NCBI GenBank assembly: GCA_947650285.1
Contig: CANTFL010000602.1
Span: 1 to 58,982, forward strand
DNA: 58,982 bases
Direction: 5' to 3'
DNA from: Hyaloperonospora brassicae
Taxonomy: Eukaryota > Oomycota > Peronosporomycetes > Peronosporales > Peronosporaceae
The translations under genes and the position numbers were made by a program. The notes below the pieces were generated by a model, which searched no databases, was not told where the DNA came from, and saw nothing but the letters and a program-made list of their open reading frames with translations. This document shows positions 1 to 11,006 of this stretch, piece by piece. Positions within the stretch are counted from its first letter, which is position 1. Every line of letters begins with the position of its first letter.

Positions 1-3000
1 CCCGCCCTGGTGAATGCTGATGTCTCTTGCAGCCCCACCGAGAACGACGACATGGGCGACATCGATGATGGCGAGGTGTATGCGGCGATGAGTGTGGGTG
101 CCGACGCGGTTCCTCAACGCCGTTCGCGTCTGCGACTCCGCAAGATGGATGAAGACGAGACCGAGGCTGCTGGTAAGTTAGTGGAGCGGCTGGCTGCGAA
201 GCTGGCGGCCAAGATCGCGGACGCCAGCGGCTGGGAGGAGGCAGAGGGCTACATCACATCCCTCCTGTATGCACTCTATGATGAGTTGCAGCCTTACTCC
301 CAGTCCCAGCACTACGCGCCGCCTCGCTCCCAGCGCCAACCGGCAGCCGTGCGCCAACAGGACAAGCACCCCGCACAGCAGCACAGTCGTAAGCAGCAGC
401 GACCGCAGCGCACAGGACAACTCTCCAGTCGTCGCCGTCGCGGTCAAGGCGGTTCGAAGGGTGGTACCAAGGGTCGACGTCGCCCACCTCGGGTGACTCG
501 ACACCACCGGGAGCACCGCCTTGACGAAGCGCTTGACGACATGCATGCTGTGCAGCGCAGCGAGCCGGGTAACCGTTCGGCTGTAGCCAAGGAGCGTCGA
601 CGGGTTGGGCGGATCAACTCCGCCCTCGATCAGCAGCGTCTTCGTCATCAGTTTGACGTTGATGAGAAGGCCTGCGTCGAGGGAATTCTTGCGGATGCTT
701 CGTCTTCTACTCGCACCCCTAGTGCGGACGCCTTGCCCAGTGCGCCGTCTGGGGAACCTCGTGATGATGTCGATGAAGGTACTTGCCCCATCCTGGGCGA
801 GAAGCTTCACGACTACTTCACGCGGGTCAACACTCCCATGCGTGACTTTGACGCGATGGCACCCGTTGGCGCACCGTTCCGCGCCGCGCTACAACGCTTG
901 CCAGTGGCTACCAGCGTGATGGAGCTGCTAACTGATGCGCCCTCCGCTGACGAGATCGAAGCCCAGGTGCAGCGCGCACGTGGCAGCTCCAGCCCCGGCC
1001 TTGACGGCGTCGGCTACGAAGTGTTCAAGATGTTCACGGCTCAGCTTCTGCCAGCTCTCCACGCAGCATTCGCGTGCTGCTGGAGGTACAAGCGTGTGCC
1101 GCAAAGCTGGAAGGTTGGCGTGGTGCGCCTGCTGCACAAGAAGGGCGATCGGTTCGACCCGTCGAACTGGCGACCGATCTGCCTGCAGCAGGCCATCTAC
1201 AAGCTGTACGCTGGGGTCTTGTCGCGGCGTTTCACGCTCTGGCTGGATGTGAACGGCCGCCATGCTGAGGCGCAGAAGGGCTTCCGAGCGATGAATGGCT
1301 GCGGGGAGCACAACTTCCTCGCAGCCACGCTCGTTGACCAAGCAAGACGCAAGCACCAGGAGCTGCATGTCGTGTGGTACGACTTCGCCAACGCCTTTGG
1401 CAGCGTGCCACACGACTTGCTTTGGGAAGCGCTCGAGCGACAGGGTGTGCCGCCCGCGTTCATCGCTTGCTGCCGTGGTCTCTACGCCGACGCCGCGTTC
1501 ACGATTGGGAATGCAGCGGACGGGACCACGGCGCCGATTGCGTTGCAGGTGGGGGTGTTCCAGGGCTGCCCGCTCAGCCCACACCTCTTCACCGCCGCGA
1601 TTGCGCCATTGCTCCACGCGCTCAAGCTGCTTCCGGATACAGGCGTCAAGCTCTCGAGTGTTGACCGTCCCGGTGCTGCTGCCTACGCGGATGACTTGAA
1701 GATTTTCAGCAGCACCGTGGACGGAGTTACGCGTCAACACACGATGGTGCAAGACTTCCTCCGCTGGACTGGCATGAAGGCTAACCCACTGAAGTGTAGC
1801 ACCATGTCAGTCCAGCGGGACACCCGTGGCGTGCTCACTACACAGGGCCTTGGACTGCAGCTCGATGGCACCCCGATCCCCGCGCTCAGTACTTCGGACT
1901 CGTACAAGTACTTGGGGATCGGGGATGGCTTTGACCATGTGCGTCGGCGGGTGGAGCTGGCGCCTGCTCTGGCACAGCTGAAGCTTGACGCCACTGCGTT
2001 GCTGCAGTCCGGGCTGGCCCCGTGGCAAGTGGTAAAGGCGGTAAAGGTCTACCTTTACCCGCGGGTCGAGTACGCCCTCCGGCACTTGCGACCGTTCGCT
2101 CAGCAGCTGGAGGGCTTCGACCGCCACCTTGTTCGCGGCCTTCGCCACTTGCTGCGACTTCCTACCTCCTCGACCACTGCGTTCTTCTACGCACCTGTGT
2201 CGCGAGGAGGCCTTGGACTGCTGCCACTGACGGATCTGCATGGCGCGCTGCAAGTCGCGCATGGATGGCAGATGCTGCACTCTCCTGACCCTGCCATCCA
2301 GCGCATTGCGCGCCAGCAACTCCGCCAGGTAGCTGATGCACGCTACAAGCTGGACGTGCAAGCGTGGAAGGACCGTGAGGAGGAGCTGTGCGAGCTCCTC
2401 CTCAACCGCAAGCTGGGGACGTCGGCCACAGCGACGCCCAAGCGGCGCAACGGTGACATTGGGTCGCTGTGGTTCGACGTCCAGGGTCACCTCCACCGCT
2501 TTGGCTTGAAGTTTGAGGCAGTCGCCGGCGGTGGAGGAGACTAACACGCCAGCACAACGAGGTTGCAGCTTCGCGTGCCGCACCACGCCAAGTGGTTGGA
2601 CCATCGGGATGTCCTTCGGCACGTGAAGCTGCACCTCAAGAACAAGCACTGGGACGAGGTGGGCAGCCGATGCGGGACCAAGGCAAGACAGCACGCACGC
2701 ATGGAGGTGCCGGTAGTGGGTTTGTCACTCGACCGCGAGGCATGTGGGAATCCGACTACCGGTTCGCGGTGGCTGCCCGCCTGAACCAGCTGGATACGTT
2801 CAGTGTGCTTGAAGCGCCGACGTCTTCGAGCGCATGATACATGCCGGCATCCCGGATGCTCACGCTCGGAGACGTTGGCTCACATCTTGAACCATTGCGA
2901 TGGGACAATGGATGCTATCCGTGACCGCCACGATGCAGCTCTCAAGATCATTGAGCGGGCTCTACTTTCGAGGTCTGGTGGGCAGACAGACCGGGTAGAG

Positions 3001-3568
3001 CTTCGCGTCAACCAAACGGTGCCTGGACTTGCCGGACCAGCGCTGCGGCCAGATCTACAGCTGTTCAACCACAGCAAGAAGATCGTGGCTGTGGTAGATC
3101 TGGCCGTGGCTTTTGAGGAACAGGCTACGGACAACATCACCAGCTCTGCTCTTACGCGGGTGGCTGTGCGAAAGCGCACCAAGTATGACTGTGTCAAGCG
3201 GCACCTAGAGCGTCAAGGTTGGACGGTTCACCTTTCCGCGCTCGTCTATGGTTCGCTTGGTGCAGTCGCCGGTGGTAACCTTGCGGTTTACACCGATCAC
3301 CTTGGTGTGCTCAAGGGCGATGCGAAGCGGCTGGACAAGCAACTTTCTGCTGGAGTGCATCAAGTCCAGCCGCCGCATATGGAATTTGCACTGCAGCCGA
3401 CACCGTGCAAGGCAACAAGGTCAAGCTCAAGCTCAAGGTCAAGGTCTCCGTGACGCTCAGGATCAAGGTCGTGATCGCAGCACAGGTCAAGACCGACCAA
3501 GACAAGATGCAAGGGGCAGTCGAGTGACGGAGACCGGGGGGAATCCGTCACGTCAAGGCCGCCGCTAA
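1..3568 (+). pseudogene. Reverse transcriptase and restriction-like endonuclease, copy A, frameshifted
   Basis: The frame from position 10 is open for 844 codons. It contains an Arg-rich linker, RT finger and palm motifs (WKVGVVRLLHKKGD, QGCPLSP) and the catalytic YADD at about residue 559 (nt 1684-1695). It then ends at 2544. Compared with copy B there is one extra G near 2516 and two extra bases near 2562, so a stop falls between RT and the CCHC knuckle. Further single-base insertions lie near 2652, 2670 and 2811. The C-terminal CCHC/endonuclease part is open again at 2803-3453, then shifts once more near 3350. The RT catalytic core looks intact but the endonuclease is disconnected, so the copy should not move by its own protein. 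Some frameshifts could be sequencing errors in a collapsed repeat. Confidence 0.85.
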
Positions 3569-3695
3569 GCGTTTTTCGGGCCCATCGTGGCCGAAAGGGC
3601 CATACCCATGTAGGGAACCGCCCTCCAAACCCAACCGGTACGTTATAGTTTAGCTCTGTGTGGTGCAACCTGTACACAACCTACACACCACATAG

Positions 3696-3727
3696 TTTCT
3701 ATTGGGTATTTCTATACCCTTTAGAAA
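3696..3727 (+). repeat. 3'-UTR terminal hairpin, copy A
   Basis: Arms TTTCTA and TAGAAA enclose a TT/TT internal loop, inner arms GGGTAT and ATACCC, and a TTCT apical loop. The same hairpin sits at the same distance from the unit end in copies B, C, E and G. It is a candidate recognition element for target-primed reverse transcription; that role is inferred. Confidence 0.6.
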
Positions 3728-3751
3728 TAGACTAACCGGGTGGTAATACAT

Positions 3752-3880
3752 ACACTTCTCTGTTCTAATCAGTGTGAAGACTGGTTTTCGCCTTTTGGCG
3801 GACTTTTTCACATTCATTTTTGGACACGCGCGGGCGACTGCGCAGGTCTCCGGGGGCCTTCACCTTACCCCCGTGAGGCC
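3752..3880 (+). promoter_or_regulatory. U2-snRNA-like leader of copy B
   Basis: This near-invariant segment of about 129 bp occurs at the start of every unit. It holds CTGTTCTAATCAG (3760-3772), which matches 12 of 13 bases of U2 stem-loop IIa. It also holds a CGCCTTTTGGCG hairpin (3789-3800), recalling U2 stem-loop I, and ATTTTTGG (3816-3823), resembling the U2 Sm site. The order is not that of a normal U2, and the GUAGUA branch-site pairing region is absent. It could be the U2 target remnant, a captured U2 3' half used as 5' UTR, or a promoter. A role as start of the element is inferred from its position. Confidence 0.45.
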
Positions 3881-3986
3881 GACCACGGTACTACACTAGT
3901 CTTTTCTACCCTTAACATCGATCAATACATTGTTCGTTTGTTGTTTGGTTTCTTGTCCTGCCCCGGCTCTACACCTCCGCATTTCT

Positions 3987-6900
3987 ATGCGCTTCTGGTG
4001 GCCGGACTGGCACTCCGAGCGCTCGCCGTCCAGCGACAGCGAGTGCTCGACGGACGACCACTCCAGTCTCGCCAGCGACGGGTCGTTCTACGACGCGTCG
4101 TCTGACGCGGAGACTGGGGTGGATTTCGACCAATCGCCGTTCTCCATCCTCGATGACACGCAACTCGTCATCGGGGATAGGACGGCTGCAAATCAGATGC
4201 GCCTGTTCCCGGAACGTTCCGCCGTCCCTATCCCACTTGAAGTGGGACCATACGGGATGGGACGAGCCGACATGGGACAGGCGCATCAAGGGATTTTTGG
4301 CGCCCCCGTTTTCGACCGAAATGACGGCGAAAATGGGCCGCGAACGCCGCCACGCGCGACACCGCCCCGCGGCGGTGACGCGGACTTGGACGCCGCCACT
4401 TCGGGCACGTGTTCGGAACACGCCTCGCCCCTGGCCCTGCAACTGCCTGCGCGCAGCGACGTCTCTGGGCGCGCGCGGAAGCCCGGTCTCCGGTCCCGAC
4501 ATTGGGTACCGTCGAAGACCGGGGAGAGGCCCGGCGACACCCCGTTGGTACCGGTGAAGGTACCTTCGGGCCTATACTTGGTCTAAGTATAGGAGTCGCC
4601 GTGGCTTCTCACAAGGCGAAACAACACGCGCCGACGGCCACGGCTCAAGATGGCGCAGCGTGCGTCGGCCCGTTCGGGGCCTCAAGCACACCGCCCGCCG
4701 CCTCCTCCGCGCGCCGTTTGGCTCCCGACACGTCTCCGCGCGCTGCTGCTCCGCTGGACGCCGCCACGGACGAAGATGCGATTGTTGGCATACCCGGCAG
4801 GGCGGGCGTTACGCTGCCCGACCGGGTATCGCCCGGACAAGGACAAGGACTGCAGAGCGACGGCTCCCCGGGCGCTAACATGCGGCCCCCGGGTACCAAG
4901 ACGTGCACCAAGGACGACAGACACGTTGCGGCGCGCCCTCCCAGACGTGGGAGCGGCCCAAGACACTGCGATTGATGCTGTTGGACCCGGCAGGGCGGCA
5001 CGCATGCTGCCCGACCGGGTCCAGCATGGACTTCTGCAGAGCGACGGCTCCCCGGGTGCCCACAGGCAGCTCCCGGGTCCAGACGCGTGCGCGACGGCTC
5101 CCCCCGCCCTCCCGCTTGCTCGTGAAGCCCCCGCCGCTGCCCAAGACCCCGCGATTGTTGCTCCTTCACCCGGCAGGGCGGCACGCATGCTGCCCGACCG
5201 GGTGCAGCTCGGGTCCGCGCTTGCAGCCGCCACGGCTCGCGCACTGGGTGCCTTCCAAGGCCCCAGCGACCCAGAGGACGACAGAAGCGACGGCGGGGCT
5301 TCTGACGACGACACTGCCTCCTCGATGGACGACGACGCTGCCCAGACCAAGTGATGACGACTGGCTCGGGCATGTAGCTACGGAGCTGCCTGCCCGAGCT
5401 GGATACACTGCAGTGGCCACGGCCCTTCCCATGGGCATGCACGACGCCCCTCACGAGGCCGTGTCCACTGCAGCAACTGTGTATGGCCCACTTTTACAGG
5501 TTTGTGACGGCCAGCTCGGCGGGCAGGCACACATGCAGCCCGACCGAGCTGGGATTGCCGCTCCGCCGCCTCGCGGTGGCGAGCCGCTTGTTTTTCCCGG
5601 GCCCTGCCCCCCAGTTGATGACTGCACACCCGGCAGGGCGGGTAGCATGCTGCCCGTGGGTGTTGCCGAGGCTCCTGCCACGACCGCAGCCGTCCCCATG
5701 GAGGTGGACCAGGGCGCGACGTGGCAGGCAGCAAGCCTCCTTCCGCCGTCTCCTCCTCTCGTGCTCCGCATCAACGGCAAGCGTCGCCGCTTGAACGACG
5801 AGGACGACGGCGATGGGCGCGAGCGAGCCCATCATTCGTTCCTCGAGGACGTCGAGGCCGGTCCCAGGAACTCCGCGCTCAGGCCATCCGCGGCCAGCGC
5901 ACTTCCGGCCTCCGTCCTGTCCGTGTATGCGCACAACGCGCAGCACTTCACGTGCACGCTGTGCGCATACACGGCATCAAGCTTCGCTTCGCTACAACGC
6001 CACAGGGAGTCACGACACCGCCGCATCGCCTTCCTCGACCGGTTCTCGGCGGGTTGCGCGTGCGGCATACCGTTCGTGTCGAGGGTGGCTGCCGCCAAGC
6101 ATGCACTCGCATGTGCCAGCCTCTCCGACACCTTGGATGCGGCTGCACCAGCAGCAGGGGATCTCAGCCCCACTGCTGATGCAGCTTACCCCAGCGCTAC
6201 GGCGGCTGACCAAGAGCTCGTGCTGCCCCACCAAGACCCGACGGTGCTCGCTGTGTCCCCCCCACATGCGAGCACCACTGAAGACAGGCCTACGGTGACA
6301 AGATGGAGCGCCTCCGCTCCCACGTGAACTGGTTGCTTCTCGCGTTGCGTCGCGCCTCGCCGAGGTTTCTGCCCCACGTTGGGTGCCACCACTGCCCCGC
6401 AGCGTGGTGGCGTCAAGGATCGCCGACCGTCTCCTCCCTCCAGAACTCACGGAGGTAGAGGAGACCAAGGCGAGTGACAGCGACGACGAGGACGACGCTG
6501 AAGACAAGGATGGCGAGTGGCTGTTGCGCTTCGACGGTGCCTGCCGCACGAACCCTGGCACAGGTGGCGCCGGCGCTGCGCTGTTCAAGCCCAGCGGCCC
6601 TGTCGTGTGGACTTGCTCCCACTACATGCCGAGCAGCAGCGAACACCAACAACACGGCCGAGTACACCGCGCTGCTGCTCGGCGCCACGGGCCGCCGCCG
6701 ACCATGGAGCCACGCACCTGCGCATCGAGGGTGACAGCACGCTGGTCATCCAGCAGGTGCGTGGCATCTTCGCCACGCGCAACACGCGCCTACGGCAGTT
6801 GAGGATCGCGGTCAAGGCTGAGCTGGCGCGGATGGATCGGGCCACGCTTCACACGATCGACAGGCAAGCCAATGGTCATGCCGACCGCCTCGCCAACGCC

Positions 6901-9900
6901 GCTCTTGACCGCCGCGCCACCAAGTTGGAGTGTGGGGTGCATACCGAAGGTCATGGTTGCACCTCCACCGCCACGACGGCCCCCGCCCCCGCTGCTACAC
7001 TCCTGCCAGCTACACCGCCCGCCCCAGTGAATGCTGATGTCTCTTGCAGCCCCACCGAGAACGACGACATGGGCGACATCGATGATGGCGAGGTGTATGC
7101 GGCGATGAGTGTGGGTGCCGACGCGGTTCCTCAACGCCGTTCGCGTCTGCGACTCCGCAAGATGGATGAAGACGAGACCGAGGCTGCTGGTAAGTTAGTG
7201 GAGCGGCTGGCTGCGAAGCTGGCGGCCAAGATCGCGGACGCCAGCGGCTGGGAGGAGGCAGAGGGCTACATCACATCCCTCCTGTATGCACTCTATGATG
7301 AGTTGCAGCCTTACTCCCAGTCCCAGCACTACGCGCCGCCTCGCTCCCAGCGCCAACCGGCAGCCGTGCGCCAACAGGACAAGCACCCCGCACAGCAGCA
7401 CAGTCGTAAGCAGCAGCGACCGCAGCGCACAGGACAACTCTCCAGTCGTCGCCGTCGCGGTCAAGGCGGTTCGAAGGGTGGTACCAAGGGTCGACGTCGC
7501 CCACCTCGGGTGACTCGACACCACCGGGAGCACCGCCTTGACGAAGCGCTCGACGACATGCATGCTGTGCAGCGCTACGACCCGGGTAACCGCCAGGCTG
7601 TGGCGAAGGCGCGTCGACGGGTTGGACGGATCAACTCCGCCCTCGATCAGCAGCGTCTTCGTCATCAGTTTGACGTTGATGAGAAGGCCTGCGTCGAGCG
7701 AATTCTTGCGGATGCTTCGTCTTCTACTCGCACCACTAGTGCGGACGCCTTGCCCAGTGCGCCGTCTGGGGAACCTCGTGATGATGTCGATGAAGGTACT
7801 TGCCCCATATTGGGCGAGAAGCTTCACGACTACTTCACGCAGGTCAACACTCCCATGCGTGACTTTGACGCGATGGCACCCATTGGCGCACTGTTCCGCG
7901 CCGCGCTACAGCCGCTTGCCCGTGGCTTCCAGCGAGATGGAGCTGCTCATTGATGCGCCCTCCGCTGACGAGATCGAAGCCCAGGTGCAGCGCGCACGTG
8001 GCAGCTCAAGCCCCGGCCTTGACGGCGTCGGCTACGACGTGTTCAAGATGTTCACGGCTCAGCTTCTGCCCGCTCTCCACGCAGCATTCGCGTGCTGCTG
8101 GAAGTACAAGCTTGTGCCGCAAAGCTGGAAGGTTGGCGTGGTGCGCCTGCTGCACAAGAAGGGCGATCGGTTCGACCCGTCGAACTGGCGACCGATCTGC
8201 CTGCAGCAGGCCATCTACAAGCTGTACGCTGGGGTCTTGTCGCGGCGTTTCACGCGCTGGCTGGATGTGAACGGCCGCCATGCTGAGGCGCAGAAGGGCT
8301 TCCGAGCGATGAACGGCTGCGGGGAGCACAACTTCCTCGCAGCCACGCTCGTTGACCAAGCGCGCCGCAAGCACCAGGAGCTGCATGTCGTGTGGTACGA
8401 CTTCGCCAACGCCTTCGGCAGCGTGCCACACGACTTGCTTTGGGAAGCGCTCGAGCGACAGGGTGTGCCGCCCGCGTTCATCGCTTGCTGCCGTGGTCTC
8501 TACGCCGACGCCGCGTTCACGATTGGGAATGCGGCGGACGGGACCACGGCGCCGATTGCGTTGCAGGTGGGGGTGTTCCAGGGCTGCCCGCTCAGCCCAC
8601 ACCTCTTCACCGCCGCGATTGCGCCATTGCTTTACGCGCTCAAGCTGCTTCCGGATACAGGCGTCAAGCTCTCGAGTGTTGACCGTCCCGGTGCTGCTGC
8701 CTACGCGGATGACTTGAAGATTTTCAGCAGCACCGTGGACGGAGTTACGCGTCAACACTCGGTGGTGCAAGACTTCCTCCGCTGGACTGGCATGAAGGCC
8801 AACCCACTGAAGTGTAGCGCCATGTCAGTCCAGCGGGATAACCGTGGCGTGCTCAAGACACAGGGCCTTGGACTGCAGCTCGATGGCACCCCGATCCCCG
8901 CGCTCAGTACTTCGGACTCGTACAAGTACTTGGGGATCGGGGATGGCTTTGACCATGTGCGTCGGCGGGTGGAGCTGGCGCCTGCTCTGGCACAGCTGAA
9001 GCTTGACGCCACTGCGTTGCTGCAGTCCGGGCTGGCCCCGTGGCAAGTGGTAAAGGCGGTAAAGGTCTACCTTTACCCGCGGGTCGAGTACGCCCTCCGG
9101 CACTTGCGACCGTTCGCTCAGCAGCTGGAGGGCTTCGACCGCCACCTTGTTCGCGGCCTTCGCCACTTGCTGCGGCTGCCTACCTCGTCGACCACTGCGT
9201 TCTTCTACGCGCCTGTGTCGCGAGGAGGGCTTGGACTGCTGCCACTGACGGAGCTGCATGGCGCGCTGCAAGTCGCGCATGGATGGCAGATGCTGCACTC
9301 TCCTGACCCTGCCATCCAGCGCATTGCGCGCCAGCAACTCCGTCAGGTAGCTGATGCACGCTACAAGCTGGACGTGCAAGCGTGGCAGGACCGTGAGGAG
9401 GAGCTGTGCGAGCTCCTCCTCAACCGCAAGCTGGGGACGTCGGCCACAGCGACGCCCAAGCGGCGCAACGGTGACATTGGGTCGCTGTGGTTCGACGTCC
9501 AGGGTCACCTCCACCGCTTCGGCTTGAAGTTTGAGCAGTCGCCGGCGGTGGAGGAGACTAACACGCCAGCACAACGATTGCAGCTTCGCGTGCCGCACCA
9601 CGCCAAGTGGTTGGACAATCGGGATGTCCTTCGGCACGTGAAGTTGCACCTCAAGAACAAGCACTGGACGAGGTGGGCAGCCATGCGGGACCAAGGCAAG
9701 ACGGCACGCACGCATGGAGGTGCCGGTAGTGGGTTTGTCACTCGACCGCGAGGCATGTGGGAATCCGACTACCGGTTCGCGGTGGCTGCCCGCCTGAACC
9801 AGCTGGATACGTTCAGTGTGCTGAAGCGCCGACGTCTTCGAGCGCATGATACATGCCGGCATCCCGGATGCTCACGCTCGGAGACGTTGGCTCACATCTT

Positions 9901-10579
9901 GAACCATTGCGATGGGACAATGGATGCTATCCGTGGCCGACACGATGCAGCTCTCAAGATCATCGAGCGGGCTCTACTTTCGAGGTCTGGTGGGCAGACA
10001 GACCGGGTAGAGCTTCGCGTCAACCAAACGGTGCCTGGACTTGCCGGACCAGCGCTGCGGCCAGATCTACAGCTGTTCAATCACAGCAAGAAGATCGTGG
10101 CTGTGGTGGATCTGGCCGTGGCTTTTGAGGAACAGGCTACGGACAACGTCGCCAGCTCTGCTCTTGCGCGGGTGGCTGTGCAAAAGCGCGCCAAGTACGA
10201 CTGTGTCAAGCGGCACCTAGAGCGTCAAGGTTGGACGGTTCACCTTTCCGCGCTCGTCTATGGTTCGCTTGGTGCAGTCGCCGGTGGTAACCTTGCGGTG
10301 TACACCGATCACCTTGGTGTGCTCAAGTGCGATGCGAAGCGGCTGGACAAGCAACTTTCTGTGGAATGCATCAAGTCCAGCCGCCGCATATGGAATTTGC
10401 ACTGCAGCCGACACCGTGCGAGGCAACAAGGTCAAGCTCAAGCTCAAGGTCAAGGTCTCCGTGACGCTCAGGATCAAGGTCGTGATCGCAGCACAGGTCA
10501 AGACCGACCAAGGCAAGATGCAAGGGGCAGTCGAGTGACGGAGACCGGGGGGAATCCGTCACGTCAAGGCCGCCGCTAA
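3987..10579 (+). pseudogene. Zinc finger-RNase H-RT-endonuclease polyprotein, copy B, multiply frameshifted
   Basis: Translation would start at ATG 3987 (Met-Arg-Phe-Trp-Trp-Pro), the start conserved in all units. The first frame stops at 4586, inside the palindrome at 4571-4593. Continuations occur in other frames at about 4587-4975 and about 4976-6327. The latter carries the C2H2 finger at about 5950-6030 and a second Cys/His cluster. RNase H (Phe-Asp-Gly-Ala-Cys near 6530) is broken by an extra base near 6637. RT resumes at about 6720 and runs to 7953, where an extra C near 7909 ends it. From about 7915 to the TAA at 10577-10579 one frame holds the whole RT palm (YADD at 8702-8713), the CCHC knuckle and the endonuclease. 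It is therefore a full-length copy with an intact RT-endonuclease half and a wrecked N-terminal half. The C-terminus is Gln/Arg-rich. Confidence 0.8.
5921..5974 (+). repeat. Hairpin over the zinc-finger codons, copy B
   Basis: A perfect 15-bp inverted repeat with arms CCGTGTATGCGCACA (5921-5935) and TGTGCGCATACACGG (5960-5974). Pairing extends inward with few mismatches. The loop encodes the first finger cysteines. It is one of seven equivalent hairpins in the window whose arms change in a compensatory way. Confidence 0.85.
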
Positions 10580-10706
10580 GCGTTTTTCGGGCCCATCGTG
10601 GCCGACAGGGCCATACCCATGTAGGGAACCGCCCTTCAAACCCAACCGGTACGTTATAGTTTAGCTCTGTGTGGTTCAACCTGTACCCAACTTACACACC
10701 ACATAG

Positions 10707-10738
10707 TTTCTATTGGGTATTTCTATACCCTTTAGAAA
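10707..10738 (+). repeat. 3'-UTR terminal hairpin, copy B
   Basis: Same structure as in copy A: outer arms TTTCTA/TAGAAA, inner arms GGGTAT/ATACCC, TTCT loop. It lies about 25 bp upstream of the unit boundary. Confidence 0.6.
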
Positions 10739-10762
10739 TAGACTAACCGGATGGTAATACAT

Positions 10763-10891
10763 ACACTTCTCTGTTCTAATCAGTGTGAAGACTGGTTTTC
10801 GCCTTTTGGCGGACTTTTTCACATTCATTTTTGGACACGCGCGGGCGACTGCGCAGGTCTCCGGGGGCCTTCACCCTTCCCCCGTGAGGCC
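10763..10891 (+). promoter_or_regulatory. U2-snRNA-like leader of copy C
   Basis: Nearly identical to the leader of copy B. The stem-loop-IIa-like 13-mer is at 10771-10783, followed by the GCCTTTTGGC hairpin and the Sm-like ATTTTTGG. It lies 116 bp upstream of the conserved start codon. Confidence 0.45.
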
Positions 10892-11006
10892 GACGATACA
10901 CAAGGTACTACACTTAGTCTTTTCTACCCTTAACATCGATCAATACATTGTTCGTTTGTTGTTTGGCCTTTCTTGTCCTGCCCCGGCTCTACACCTCCGC
11001 ATTTCT

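Larger units (their letters stand above)
1..3751 (+). mobile_element. Utopia-like non-LTR retrotransposon copy A (5' end outside window)
   Basis: This is the 3' portion of a GC-rich non-LTR retrotransposon. It begins inside the linker between RNase H and reverse transcriptase and runs to the 3' UTR end, where the leader of copy B follows directly. It is nearly identical to 7018-10762 of copy B, so A and B are tandem repeats of one unit of about 7.0 kb. The RT plus CCHC plus restriction-like endonuclease order places it in the R2 superclade. The assignment to Utopia rests on copies B-G, where RNase H lies upstream of RT. Confidence 0.85.
3752..10762 (+). mobile_element. Utopia-like non-LTR retrotransposon copy B (full-length, disabled)
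   Basis: This is a complete unit of 7,011 bp, from U2-like leader to 3' UTR, in head-to-tail array with A and C. Its modules are N-terminal type alpha (Asp-Phe-Asp-Gln-Ser-Pro block), zinc finger type 1 and RT family 1a. The palindrome chain in the N-terminal coding part is complete. The 3' UTR runs 10580-10762 and is almost identical to those of A and C. Confidence 0.85.

Noticed and set aside
178..810. A 210-codon ORF on the strand opposite RT, repeated at 7195-7827 and 30612-31244
   Set aside because: It recurs only because copies A, B and F are nearly identical. GC-rich codon use keeps the antisense frame open, and no domain or start context supports it.
3752..3880. A functional U2 snRNA gene
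   Set aside because: The branch-site pairing sequence is missing and the U2-like motifs are in the wrong order, so only similarity is claimed.
4796..5665. CRISPR-like array from regularly spaced palindromes
   Set aside because: The palindromes differ in sequence and lie within a eukaryotic retrotransposon reading frame.
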